64,000 bases of DNA from Vermamoeba vermiformis. Lineage: Eukaryota > Tubulinea > Echinamoebida. Location: contig JBEWZL010000166.1 in NCBI GenBank assembly GCA_045837725.1, positions 1 through 64,000 of the forward strand, read 5' to 3'. A program made the position numbers and the translations under genes. This document shows positions 1-9,554 of this stretch, piece after piece. Every line of letters begins with the position of its first letter. The stretch's first letter is position 1. Below the pieces are notes generated by a model. The model was not told where the DNA came from, did no database searches, and worked only from the letters and a program-made list of their open reading frames with translations.

Positions 1-1
1 A

Positions 2-13
2 AGGAGCATTCTG
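2..13 (+). repeat. Left terminal inverted repeat of the Kolobok-like element
   Basis: AGGAGCATTCTG, preceded by a single visible A that would be the last base of a TTAA target site. It pairs with 2444-2455. Confidence 0.8.
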
Positions 14-318
14 CGTTACCTGGTAACGCAATTTTTGCTCGTTATCTTTTTCTACCGAACACCACACATCACCATTATAATATTGCTTATATCTTATTGT
101 ATTTGTTCGTCCTTAACTCCTGTAACACCAAAATAGAAACAACTAAGCTAAAACATTCCGCATTCGCATCCAAATCCGTAGTTCCGTGGTTTAATAATTC
201 CAATTTAGTAGTAAACAAATACAAGTATGTACATAATCGTATAATTGCATGTCAAATACTTAAAATAAGTAAAAATAAATTAAATATTATTTCTTCGAAG
301 CTTCATCCATCGCTTAAC

Positions 319-2382
319 ATGCGCCGAGTGAGCAAGGAGAGCAAGGCGGCAATAAATAAGAGACAGAAAAAATTCAGAGCGATTAATGGGCGAAATCAGA
401 TATCATTGAGCAAATCTGTCGCTCCCAGATTTTACGCGCTTCGGGAGCAACTACAACTCAAGTCTAATTCGCAATTGATATCCATATTGATAGATCGATA
501 TATTTCAAGTCAATCAGTACCAGCAGAAGATGTAGATAACTTGAATCTGGCTGCTTCGTTGTCTGATTTGCTTCCCGCGACACCAGTTGATCCAAACTCT
601 ATTCCAACAACCGAAGAACTTCGCAATCAATTCAAGTTCTCCTTTGCACTCGTGCAGCGTTCTCAACTATCTCAATTAATTACAGCCTGCTATTGTTCAT
701 GTGGTGGTCGCTTGTACACCCAGCACGAAACTACCTTCAAAGGCAGCTTGAAGTATCAAATTAAGTGCAACACATGTGCTGTTAGCTTTGAATGGGCTCC
801 TATATCTTATTCCTCAAGTCAGTTTCCCGCAGCTGCAGTAGTGTTAGCTTGTCAGTTGTCAGGAATTACGCACTCAAAATGGACTCATTTTGGCCAGACA
901 CTTGGCTTACCATCGATCTCAAATGATTTATGGTACACTACTCTCGAAAGAACTATCAATCCCCTTATTTTTCAAAGCCACATTAATGAATCTTACGAAT
1001 TGTTACGCGCAGCCGCCGCGACCAACGAACCACAAATTGTAGTCGCTGATATGACATGGGACTCTTCTAGAGATGGTTGTTATGGTGTTGAAGCATTTAT
1101 GGACTATAATACGAAGAAAGTACTGCACTTTGAAGTCATACCAAGCAAGGATGCTGGCCGATCCGTTCATTGCGAAGTTATCGGCTTCAACCTTGGTCTT
1201 GCACATCTGAAGCAATACATACCAATCAAAGAGGTCATATATGATGCTCATGGGTCTATTCCAAAGCAGATGCGCGAGCGACATCCTGACATAGAGCATT
1301 TATCGACTGACTGCTGGCACTGGGTCGAAAAGACAGAGAAAAAGGCAAACAAGTGCTTTGAAGCAAAGAAGAAAGAATCTTACTGGGACCAATTGAAGGA
1401 TAAGCCAGTATTCATCAAGAAGCATGCCTGGTATTGCTTGCATCACTGTGGCGGTGACTCGGATCTATTCGTGAAGCTCTTATCTAACTTTGTCAACCAT
1501 GTTCAAAACGATCACTCACTATGCTATAGCTACAATAATAATGCATCATGCGCCACCCACAATTGGGCTTCATATGACGACTTGGCTGACTTGGATGCGG
1601 ATGCGAAGAATCCTGTGCCTTTCACAATCGTAACAAATAAGGAAGCCTTGGATGTACTTGACAAGTTTATGAAAAAAGGAATATTTGGCAGCAAAGGTGC
1701 CCCGAAGGAGATAGCTGGCCGTCTTGTGCGTGCGCGTCACTCTAGTGAACTTGAATCGTACTTTCATTCATGTCTAGTCTACACACCAAAATACTGCCAT
1801 TTCTCAAAAATAGACAATTTTAGTGCACTACGAGCAGTTGGAACACTAAATTGGAACGCAGCGAAAGATCCAGTGGCCAGAGATGCAGGCCTTGCCGTTT
1901 TTGAGCGACAAATTATTAAGAGGCTTGCTCTTGATATATTCAAAGACCCAATCGATGCAGCAGAGCTCACAGAATTTTCAATGGCAAATATCTACAAGAA
2001 GTACTTCATCTTGCAGGAGCGAGAACGACGCGAAGCTGAAAAGGCAGCCAAAGAGGCCCAAAAAAAGCTTAATCAACAGAAAAAATTGACTAATGCTCCT
2101 GCAAATGACACACCGAAGGTTGCAGGCAAGCGAAAGCGAGAAGACAATAAATCCACAACGGAAAAAAAGCAAGAAAATTCCAAATCGAATCCAAAGCGGC
2201 GGCGCACCACTACTAAAGATGAATACAATTTTTTAGTAGCTTATTTAGACAAGGATTCACCTTTATCGGACCAAAGTTTCGAAGAAATCCAAAAAAAGCT
2301 TGGATCGGAGTGGGATGCAGCAAGGATAAAATCATGGCTGCGAAATAATAGACAAAGGCAAAGGAAAAGTAAAAATAAATAG
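319..2382 (+). CDS. Kolobok-like transposase with C-terminal homeodomain-like module
   Basis: The frame is open from an ATG at 97, but the 74 residues before the ATG at 319 look like translated leader, so 319 is preferred (687 aa). Numbering from the upstream ATG: residues ~110-135 are a short basic helix-turn segment; ~205-240 hold a Cys cluster (CYCSCGG, then CNTC) like the zinc knuckle of this family. The catalytic core has D318 and D322 (VVADMTWDSS), D383 (YDAHGS), D405 in DCWHW, and E551/E553 in HSSELESYFHS, matching the spacing of the Kolobok pattern with its TDRH, DxWH and ELE-like blocks. A Lys/Glu-rich linker (~660-700) leads to residues 701-761, which end IKSWLRNNRQRQRK, aligning with homeodomain helix 3 (W48, N51, R53). 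Which acidic residues are catalytic is inferred. No in-frame stop interrupts the gene. Confidence 0.85.
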   Translation: MRRVSKESKAAINKRQKKFRAINGRNQISLSKSVAPRFYALREQLQLKSNSQLISILIDRYISSQSVPAEDVDNLNLAASLSDLLPATPVDPNSIPTTEELRNQFKFSFALVQRSQLSQLITACYCSCGGRLYTQHETTFKGSLKYQIKCNTCAVSFEWAPISYSSSQFPAAAVVLACQLSGITHSKWTHFGQTLGLPSISNDLWYTTLERTINPLIFQSHINESYELLRAAAATNEPQIVVADMTWDSSRDGCYGVEAFMDYNTKKVLHFEVIPSKDAGRSVHCEVIGFNLGLAHLKQYIPIKEVIYDAHGSIPKQMRERHPDIEHLSTDCWHWVEKTEKKANKCFEAKKKESYWDQLKDKPVFIKKHAWYCLHHCGGDSDLFVKLLSNFVNHVQNDHSLCYSYNNNASCATHNWASYDDLADLDADAKNPVPFTIVTNKEALDVLDKFMKKGIFGSKGAPKEIAGRLVRARHSSELESYFHSCLVYTPKYCHFSKIDNFSALRAVGTLNWNAAKDPVARDAGLAVFERQIIKRLALDIFKDPIDAAELTEFSMANIYKKYFILQERERREAEKAAKEAQKKLNQQKKLTNAPANDTPKVAGKRKREDNKSTTEKKQENSKSNPKRRRTTTKDEYNFLVAYLDKDSPLSDQSFEEIQKKLGSEWDAARIKSWLRNNRQRQRKSKNK

Positions 2383-2443
2383 TAAGCTCGTGTGGTGTTC
2401 CGTTCAATTTTTCCCGTTTGATTGGTCACGTCAACCAGGGCGC

Positions 2444-2455
2444 CAGAATGCTCCT
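2444..2455 (-). repeat. Right terminal inverted repeat and TTAA target site
   Basis: CAGAATGCTCCT is the exact reverse complement of 2-13 and is followed by TTAA at 2456-2459. Confidence 0.8.
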
Positions 2456-2634
2456 TTAATAATCTGTTCGGACTTTCCACACACTTTCTCACCTGGACCC
2501 TACCAGGGTGAAAGTGATTCACCGGTCCGATTTGCTACCCGCTACACGCTTATTTCATTCCTTGCCTTCGTGTTAACTGGCGTCTTCAAACAATAATGTT
2601 TTGTTGTTGTTGAGCTACTTTTTATTGCAGACAT

Positions 2635-4504
2635 CTAAACAACACGGCTGCGAATTAGCAAGTCCCAAATTTTTAGAACGATTGGTGTGGGTAGGCGCGT
2701 AATTGGCTCAAAACTCTTCAAACTCCACACATTGATCTCTTGTACAATCTGACTGGATGAAACTTTGATCGCGTGCTTGTGGGAGGCGGTATGTTGGTAA
2801 TTCAGATTCTGTTCGATTTCGCGAAACAAAGCGACTATTTCCTTCAAAGGAACATCGCTATGGAGATGTAGCTCATATGAACCAGATCGCTGATTTTCTA
2901 ACACGCGGAATTCAACGGAGAGAACTGACGGCAGATCTTCATCGACGGGCAGTTTGTAGCGAGGCAAGCGAATCAATTGGTGCCTTGTATTGATAATGAT
3001 TAGATGATGACGTATCTTACTGATATAATATTGAAATAAGCTATAACGGAACTCTTCCTCTGCTACAAGTGCTTACCCAGGGAAAGTCGGAGGAGCAGGT
3101 GTGACTAGTCCGTCGCGCAATGGGTTTGGAATTGATTTGCTGAACAATATTGAATCGAGAATGTGCATAATCTTCTTGATGCTGCCGTTCTTGTAACCGT
3201 TTGTTTTCACAGTGTCTGGATCGTCAGACAGGGTGCACTCGTGGATATAATACTCTATCAAACAGTTAAGTTTGAAGATCGATACAAAGTAAGAAACTTA
3301 CATTTACGAGCTTACTTTTGCCATTCAGATTATAATTCAGCTGAAAGACCCTTGAAAAATAAATGCCACGACCATCTTCATCCAATTCAGGCACTGGTTT
3401 TGAATGCTTGCTGTACACGATGATTTCTTCGAGTTGTTTGAACACTTTGGGTGATGTACGCATTTTGACATCAATAGGGTGTTTGTTCATCGTCCACATG
3501 TGCAAATCAATATCGCCTTCAGGAGTGATATACAGATGTGCCCAGACTGATAACGGGTGATAAATGACATCTAATTTAATTCCTTCGAAATGTTCGCTGT
3601 TTTGCTCGGACGGAACAATCGGTGCTTCGTTGATCAGGTTGTTCAACCGCTTGACTGTATTATAATCGATGACATGTAAATCCTTTAGTATCATGCTCGG
3701 AGTAATATATGGGGTCAGCGTGTATTGGCTTAACTTTGACGAAATAATTTTCCGGATTCACGTCTGGTATTTTGGAGTTTTCTTGCATAATCTGATTGAA
3801 TGCCGATAGAAACTCTTTGAGGGCAGATACATTATCAAACCATCCATATCTAACTTCCACTATCGGATAGGTTTTTGGCGGTCCTCTTCGTTTAGATCTC
3901 TTCAGCCAAACATCATTCCCTATCCAAAGGTTAGTCTTCCGTGTATTTAAGCTTAAAAAAATTCGTTGACTATACCTATACCATTCTTAAGCATAAAGAC
4001 TCTGTTCACGCGAGAAAAATGCTCAACGATTAAAATTGTCGGATGCTCCATCAAGCTTTTCAATTTGGCACGCCAGTAGCGATTTGACATCCAAATTGAT
4101 GATATTGCCTTCAGAGAAGTATGGCGAATGATAATTTGCATCAATTCTTCGGGTAATAAACCGAACAACCCTAAAATGATTTTATTTTGATTATTTTATA
4201 ATTTTATAATATTTTCTATTTATATGGAAAATATTCCATATATTGTTAGCCCGATTCAACCCCCTGTGCATTTAGGAATTTATTTTAAGTTGAGGATTTT
4301 TTGGCGCTCAGTCGAACCAGCCGCCTGGTCTTAGCGGAGGAGCATAATTCCAAATGTGGACGGGGGACTCCACGAGGATATTTTTCGACAAGGGGATTTG
4401 AATCGGGCCAACAATAATTTATTTATTACGAAGTAATTATCCGTGATTTCAAATTAATTTAAATTGCAATGGTCGATTATGCAATTAATACCTTGCGAGT
4501 CCAT
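2635..4504 (-). CDS. F-box-like protein, tandem paralog A (unknown function)
   Basis: Multi-exon gene read right to left. Exon 1 (4504-4492) encodes MDSQ plus one base; intron 1 is 4171-4491; exon 2 starts LFGLLPEELMQIIIRHTS, an F-box-like opening (LPEEL...I, then a W and Y). Later exons carry EVRYGWFDN, an EEIIVYSKH block, KTNGYKNGSIKKIMHILDS and a C-terminal domain ending RLPTPIVLKIWDLLIRSRVV. The last intron (about 2981-3075) separates PAPPTFPG from RHQLIRLPRYK. Every block has a counterpart in the adjacent gene at 4689-6395, so the pair is a tandem duplication. The first 45 residues suggest an adaptor role with Skp1-type ligases, but the rest matches no family I recognise. Intron 1 is enlarged by the MITE at 4243-4414. 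Confidence 0.7.
4243..4414. mobile_element. MITE, TA-flanked, inside intron 1 of paralog A
   Basis: The left end reads TTGTTAGCCCGATTCAACCC and the right end, inverted, reads TTGTTGGCCCGATTCAAATC. Sixteen of the first 17 bases agree and similarity extends to about 24 bp. TA dinucleotides flank both ends (4241-4242 and 4415-4416), as for Tc1/mariner-type non-autonomous elements. The 172-bp interior has no reading frame. Intron 1 of paralog A is 321 nt while the matching intron of paralog B is 118 nt and lacks the element. Confidence 0.75.
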
Positions 4505-4688
4505 TTACTCTAATATCTTTCGTAACGTGTTAATTGATGCTTTGTGAACTGAAAATTGCACGTTTCACAGACATCCATCACAAACGGACAGGTCAAATTT
4601 AGTATCTTTGCCTTCATACTTTGTTTTGTCTACTCGATTGTAATTATTTGCAACTAACTACGACAAGAAATTGTTCTTTAATTGTATT

Positions 4689-6395
4689 CTAAACCAGGCC
4701 ATAAACAACGTTACTGCGAATTAACATGTTCCAGATCTTGACCACGATTGGTACAGGCAGTCGAGTAATAGGCTTAAAACTCTTCAAACTGTACACTTTG
4801 ATTTCTTGGATTCGTTCGTTTGGCTGGACTTTGATCGAATGAGTGCAAGTCTTCGTATCGTTGTAATTCAAATTCTGCTCTACTTCGCGCAGCAAAGCAA
4901 CGATCTCTTTCAACGGTACTTTACTGTGCAAACTGAGCGTGTATATATGGTCGTGCTTCGCTTTTAATTCGACAGCAAGAACTGACGGCAGATCTTCATC
5001 GACAGGCATTTTGAACCGTGGTAAACGAATCAATTGGTGCCTATTGGTAATTATTATGATATCAGTATTTGCGTATGTAATGTTATCTTTGCCAAGACAG
5101 CATACTAACCCAGTAAATGTCGGAGGAGCAGGTGTCACTTGTCCCTCGTACAACGGACTCGGAATTGATTTGTCGAACAGTACTGGCTCGAGAATGTGTA
5201 GAATCTTCTTAATACTGCCGGTCTTGTATCCGTTTGTCTTCACCGTTTTTGGATCTCGCAAAAACGTGCATTCTTGGATGAAATATTCTTAATTGGCCAG
5301 ATTCTTAGTCATCAAGAAGTGAAATTGACAAGACATACCTTTGCCGTTCTTCATATACTTTAAATTGAAACTGTTTTCTTCGCACTCTTTGTCAAGCTCT
5401 GGTATTTGCTTCACATGTTTGCTATACACGACAATATCTTCTAATTGCTTGAATAGTAGTGGTGACGTGCGCTGCTCCACCTCAAAATGGACTTCGTTTA
5501 CGGTCCGTACTTTCAATTTAATATCTCCGTTTGTATTGATGTATAGATCGGACACAGCGGTGACGCCTTTTGTTACCGAATTATGGACTATCTTCAGGGC
5601 TATGCCTTCCTTTTTTGGCTTTATGTTATCCTTTTTAGGTACCGGTTTCTCAAGCGGTGCCACAATCTTCGCGTTGTCGATCAATTCACGCAACTGCTGA
5701 ACCGTGTATTTGCCAATGACATTGAGGCCACTGGACTCTTGCGTAGAATAGTACAAAGGCTCGGCGTCTGTTGGCTTAACTTTGACGAAGAACGCCAGTT
5801 TCAGCAGAGGCCACTTGAGGCTTACCGACCCAAAGTCGCCGCTAAATTTTAGATGCTCGTACCATTCACTGCTCGTTCTGCGGCTGTCGCGCATTATCTG
5901 ATTGAATTCCGCTAAAAACTCTTTAAGGGCCGCAATGTTGTTGAACCATCCGTGCTTGACGCGCACTACCGGATTGGGCTGGGTGCCTGCGCGATAAAAC
6001 GACGATTTTCCACGATAAATATTGTATCCTATCTGAAATTAGATACTCGGTTAAGTTGCGTCTTCTCCGTACCTATTCCGTTCTTTAGCATAAAGATTCT
6101 GTTTGCGCTGAGGTTCTGTATGACGAGAATTCTCGGATGTTCCAGCACACAGCTTAATTTGTTGCGCCAGTAGCGACTAGACATCCAAATTGAGGATACT
6201 GCCTGCAGAGAAGTATACTGAATGATGATCTGCATCAATTCTTCGGGTAACGAACCAATCGAGCCTTTAAAAAAAAAATTAAGTAATTTTACAATTGCGC
6301 TAGAGTATTATTCAAAAGAATACATATAATAAAAAAAAAAAAAAATCAGAATTCGCAATTAATTTCGAAGTTATTCTCGTACCTTGCAGTTCCAT
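4689..6395 (-). CDS. F-box-like protein, tandem paralog B (unknown function)
   Basis: Exon 1 (6395-6383) encodes MELQ, joined to an exon beginning GSIGSLPEELMQIIIQYTS, the same F-box-like start as its neighbour. The middle exon (about 6028-5340) carries IYRGKSSF, VRVKHGWFNNIAALKEFLAEFNQIM-type sequence, a Lys/Pro-rich stretch and EDIVYSKH. The terminal exons carry KTVKTNGYKTGSIKKILHIL and the C-terminal LPVPIVVKIWNMLIRSNVV. The stretch between PAPPTFTG and RHQLIRLPRFK stays open but is an intron (about 5040-5111, GTTAGT...AATAG), because the paralog has an intron there with a different sequence. The two proteins are clearly homologous but well diverged, so the duplication is not recent. Function unknown. 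Confidence 0.7.
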
Positions 6396-6562
6396 TTCTC
6401 CTTCGTAATCGCTTGTTAGTAATGTGCTGTTAGTCGTCGTTTAAACTTCGATTTAAACCAGCTCGAAGATTTTGTCGCTAAAAATTCAAGAATGTCAAGG
6501 CCCACTTAACAGATCGCTTGATGTGTGACTGAAGCGAGGAAGAAACGTCCAAGCAGTGTTAT

Positions 6563-7743
6563 TTATTGTCCTTGCCGCCTCTGTGCATCATCATGATAGA
6601 AATGCTCCCAAATATCCATTTCGGTGCTCTCCTCAAAGCCGATCTTGCGGTAGATCTTAGATGCGTCTCTGACTGCTTGCAACTCTGCATATTCGACGCC
6701 TAGTTGCTTCAATTCGAATAATGCCCATGTAAGTAATGATGAAGCAAGACCACGACCACGGAATGCAGGTACAGTGGTCACATCTGAAACTTCGGCAACT
6801 TTGAGGAGCGTTTTTGGATCGTTATCCAGTGTTGGGCCATTCTTAATGCAATATCCGACAGTAGTAACTGGTTTATCGTCCTATAACCACTAAATTAGGT
6901 TGAAGACGCTGGTAGAGTATTTTCAATCGCGTACCTCACATCCAAATATAAACTGCCAAGGAGGCGACTGAACGGACAAGTGGCGCACCTTCTCTAGCTG
7001 TGCCTGAAAAGGTTCTTCAGGTCCTTCCATAAATGATTTGCTAACAAGCGAATGATAGAGATCTATTGACGCCTGATCGGTTGGATCGACTTTCTTCGCT
7101 GAAAAGCCTGGTGGAAGAATAGGCTGCTTCGGATTAAAATCCGCGAGCTTAATTTGCATTCCTCTTAATGTGCCCCATCGCTCAGCTCCACTCGCTTGTA
7201 GAATAGGCACGAGCAATTTCCTATCAAGATCACAAAATCATTATTTCGTTAGAATAATTTCCAAATATTATTCTATTCCATAATTACGATCAACACTTAC
7301 TGTATGTGCTGATCATCACTGAAAAAATACCAATCAAAATTCGCTTTCTTGTTGTCAAAATATTCATTTACAGATCTGACAAAACTGGTGAGTCTATCAA
7401 CGTCGTGAGTGGGTAATTCTTTCACTAATACACCGTTCCACGCGTCCATTCCGGTATAAGTGATATACGCACCGAAATCTGGATCAAAGCGGTGCTCCGA
7501 TCCCTCATTTGGCTTAGCCATTGACAGGAACCAGTCGATCATACTATCAAAATAAAAACCTCGCCAATTCCACGACATTTGTGTTATTTGCACTGACTGA
7601 AATGCAATTTTTGTCCTAGATGATTTCAGATCAAACACATTTGCGAAGTTCCACAAACGGGCTGACGCTGGCACTAAATTATTAAACACCTAAAAATACG
7701 TTAGGACTCAATTGGCAGACACCCAAACGTTCGTGTTCGCCAT
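6563..7743 (-). CDS. GNAT-family N-acetyltransferase
   Basis: Predicted acetyl-CoA-dependent transferase. The last exon (about 6882-6563) has the core: DDKPVTTVGYCIKNG (beta strands), then DVTTVPAFRGRGLASSLLTW, a textbook motif A (RGRGLA pyrophosphate loop), followed by ELQAVRDASKIYRKIGFEE, the usual motif B 'Y.k.GF'. The N-terminal half (two exons, about 7689-7297 and 7220-6940) precedes the core and may set substrate choice; it matches nothing I can name. The frame opens at a GTG right after a splice acceptor, so I place the start upstream: ATG at 7743 (MANTNVW) joined across a 33-nt intron (7690-7722, GTG...TTTTTAG with a TCCTAAC branch-like site) to VFNNLVPASAR. The substrate cannot be told. 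Confidence 0.78.
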
Positions 7744-7937
7744 GTAATTTTAAGTTCGTTCGCGGAAGAGCAGCCAGACCGAAAATGGAAACGCGCATTT
7801 CTTGATTCAAATGCGCTGCTAAACCAAATAGTTTAAGTATGGTGCTATTTCCTAATAACAGCTGCTATTAGTTTATTTTGTGAGTACACTGGTACAATTG
7901 GAAATTAATCCGAATTTGGGATTAAACTGTGACCGCT

Positions 7938-8123
7938 CTAGTAGGTCTCTGGAGGGAACGGGAACTCAGGCTCAGTAGGGTATCTGGGGTTTCTAGGCAA
8001 TGGAATAGGGTCGGTGGGCCATTGAGGAGGAAAGTCGTCGTCAGGTTGAGGGAAGCAAGGACCAGGCATGCGAGGAACGCGAGGCCAAGTAGGTTCAGTG
8101 GGGACAAACGAAAAGCCGTCCAT
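7938..8123 (-). CDS. Small proline-rich protein (hypothetical)
   Basis: A single-exon 61-codon frame starting at a true ATG, MDGFSFVPTEPTWPRVPRMP, continuing as a Pro/Phe/Arg/Asp-rich chain ending FPFPPETY. About one third of residues are proline, and acidic and aromatic residues alternate with it. No signal peptide, membrane segment or known domain is visible. It lies in its own spacer between the acetyltransferase start and the GST stop. The strong amino-acid bias makes a real gene plausible, but a shifted frame on the same strand (7922-8107) is also open. Confidence 0.4.
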   Translation of the reverse strand: MDGFSFVPTEPTWPRVPRMPGPCFPQPDDDFPPQWPTDPIPLPRNPRYPTEPEFPFPPETY

Positions 8124-8516
8124 AATTAATTTTAGTGGTAGTTACTATTACACGAAAAAATTAGAATGAAATAAGAAAACGTTCGGTACAAAATCTATTT
8201 TTCTATTTTTGGAAGGAGGATTATCCTTTCAACAAACCGTACACGTGATTTTTTCTAGAAAGCTTGCAGTATTAAATATAGCCGACCAATGAACGAGGTT
8301 TATGTATACTTGGAAAAGGACGTTGCGTCCATAAAGCGAGTATTGCCTAACTACGCATAGGACGGGTGCAGTTGATTAATAAAATGAAGTCTAAAGCTTA
8401 AAATTACATTAGTAGACTCAATCCAATAGCGAAGATGAATAATGCTAATCTTACAACACCGTTCAGTATCATCTTGAAATGTAATAATATTAGAGTTTAT
8501 ATAACACAAAGCAGAT
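8124..8516. other. AT-rich spacer, no gene seen
   Basis: AT-rich sequence between the proline-rich frame and the GST stop codon. It probably holds the GST 3' UTR. No repeats or conserved motif were found. Confidence 0.5.
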
Positions 8517-9554
8517 TTAGAACTGCGTAACGGGTCTGGCCTTGAGCCAAGCAGCAATACCAGGACGAGCACCAACGCGATCGTGCAAAGCAGCCAATAA
8601 AGGATAATCGTTGAGAATAGTAGCGTCAATAACCTTCAAGTTTTCTAAAGCATTGAACATCCAGAAATCGGCGAAAGTAATCTGAAGAAGAAAGAGCCAC
8701 AAATTAGATTTCGTTCTTGAATAGCGCATAACGATAGTATACTTACATCGCTACCAACGAGGTAACCGTGACCGCCGTTGTTGTTCTTCAACAAACGTTC
8801 AAAGTGAGATAACCACTTGCGACGAGCTTCGGCCTTAGCAGCATCCTATAATGCACCTGCATTAGCATATTTACATTTAATAGTATCAAGATTTATCGAA
8901 TTTCTAGCTAACAACGTGGCGCGTGAGGCAGATCGAGTCTCTAAAAATTGAACTGGTACTTACATCAACACCCTTGTCAACAGCGGCTCTCATATCGTGC
9001 AAGCCATCAATAATAGCATCGGCCAAGGCACCTTCGGCGGAACTCTTGCCTAAAATAAAACGCCTAAGTATGAGGACGAGATCCAGACCGTTTCAAAAAA
9101 ATTGCGCGTGAGCTCAAATAGAATTCACGAACAATAAGCTCAAAATTAGCAGCTTAAATTCATTGCGTAATTAGCTTACCATAAAGACCGTATTCTCTGG
9201 CCAAATAACGAGTGATCGCAACAGATTGAGGAATTACAACGCCGTTGACTTCTAAAACAGGCAATTGACCGAAAGGAAGAGTGGGCTTGAGTTGCGCAAA
9301 TCCATCGGACACACGGTCATCTAAATATTATTACTTTATCAGAGGGAGAAATAAATTTACTGATCGGGGATTGGAATTTGAAAAATGATTTTAAAATGCT
9401 CAATTTCAGTTTTGGACCGTTAGACAGCGTCATAATATTACTAATGCAATTACTTACCAACATATTCAACTCCCTTGTCAGCGAGGATCAAACGAGCAAC
9501 TTCAGCGCGACCACGTCCGTTGAAGTAGATGAGCTTTGGTTTTTGTGAAGCCAT
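8517..9554 (-). CDS. Glutathione S-transferase, sigma-like class
   Basis: Cytosolic GST conjugating glutathione to electrophiles. Five exons give a protein of about 200 aa, the usual size. The N-terminal thioredoxin-fold domain starts MASQKPKLIYFNGRGRAEVA; Y10 in LIYF is the expected catalytic tyrosine and RGRAE is typical of sigma/alpha GSTs. FGQLPVLEVNG and IPQSVAITRYLA supply the cis-proline and the Gln-Ser glutathione-binding pair. The helical C-terminal domain includes GYLVGSDITFADFWMFN (the GST N-capping box) and ends RPGIAAWLKARPVTQF, a classic sigma-class tail. The ATG (9554-9552) follows a short leader. All introns have GT-AG ends. Likely roles are detoxification or prostaglandin-type isomerisation; the sequence cannot separate these. 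Confidence 0.93.

Larger units (their letters stand above)
2..2455 (+). mobile_element. Kolobok-like (TTAA) DNA transposon, apparently near complete
   Basis: The element starts at the very left edge of the window. Its first 12 bases, AGGAGCATTCTG at 2-13, recur as the exact reverse complement at 2444-2455, and weaker similarity continues inward on both sides (CCTGGT at about 19-24 on the left, ACCAGG inverted at about 2434-2439 on the right). The right end is followed directly by TTAA (2456-2459). On the left only one base of the expected duplicate is visible, an A at position 1, so the TTAA target duplication is half inferred. Between the ends lies one intronless transposase gene. TTAA targets are known for the piggyBac and Kolobok superfamilies; the transposase motifs fit Kolobok. 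The open gene and matching ends suggest a young insertion. Confidence 0.82.
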
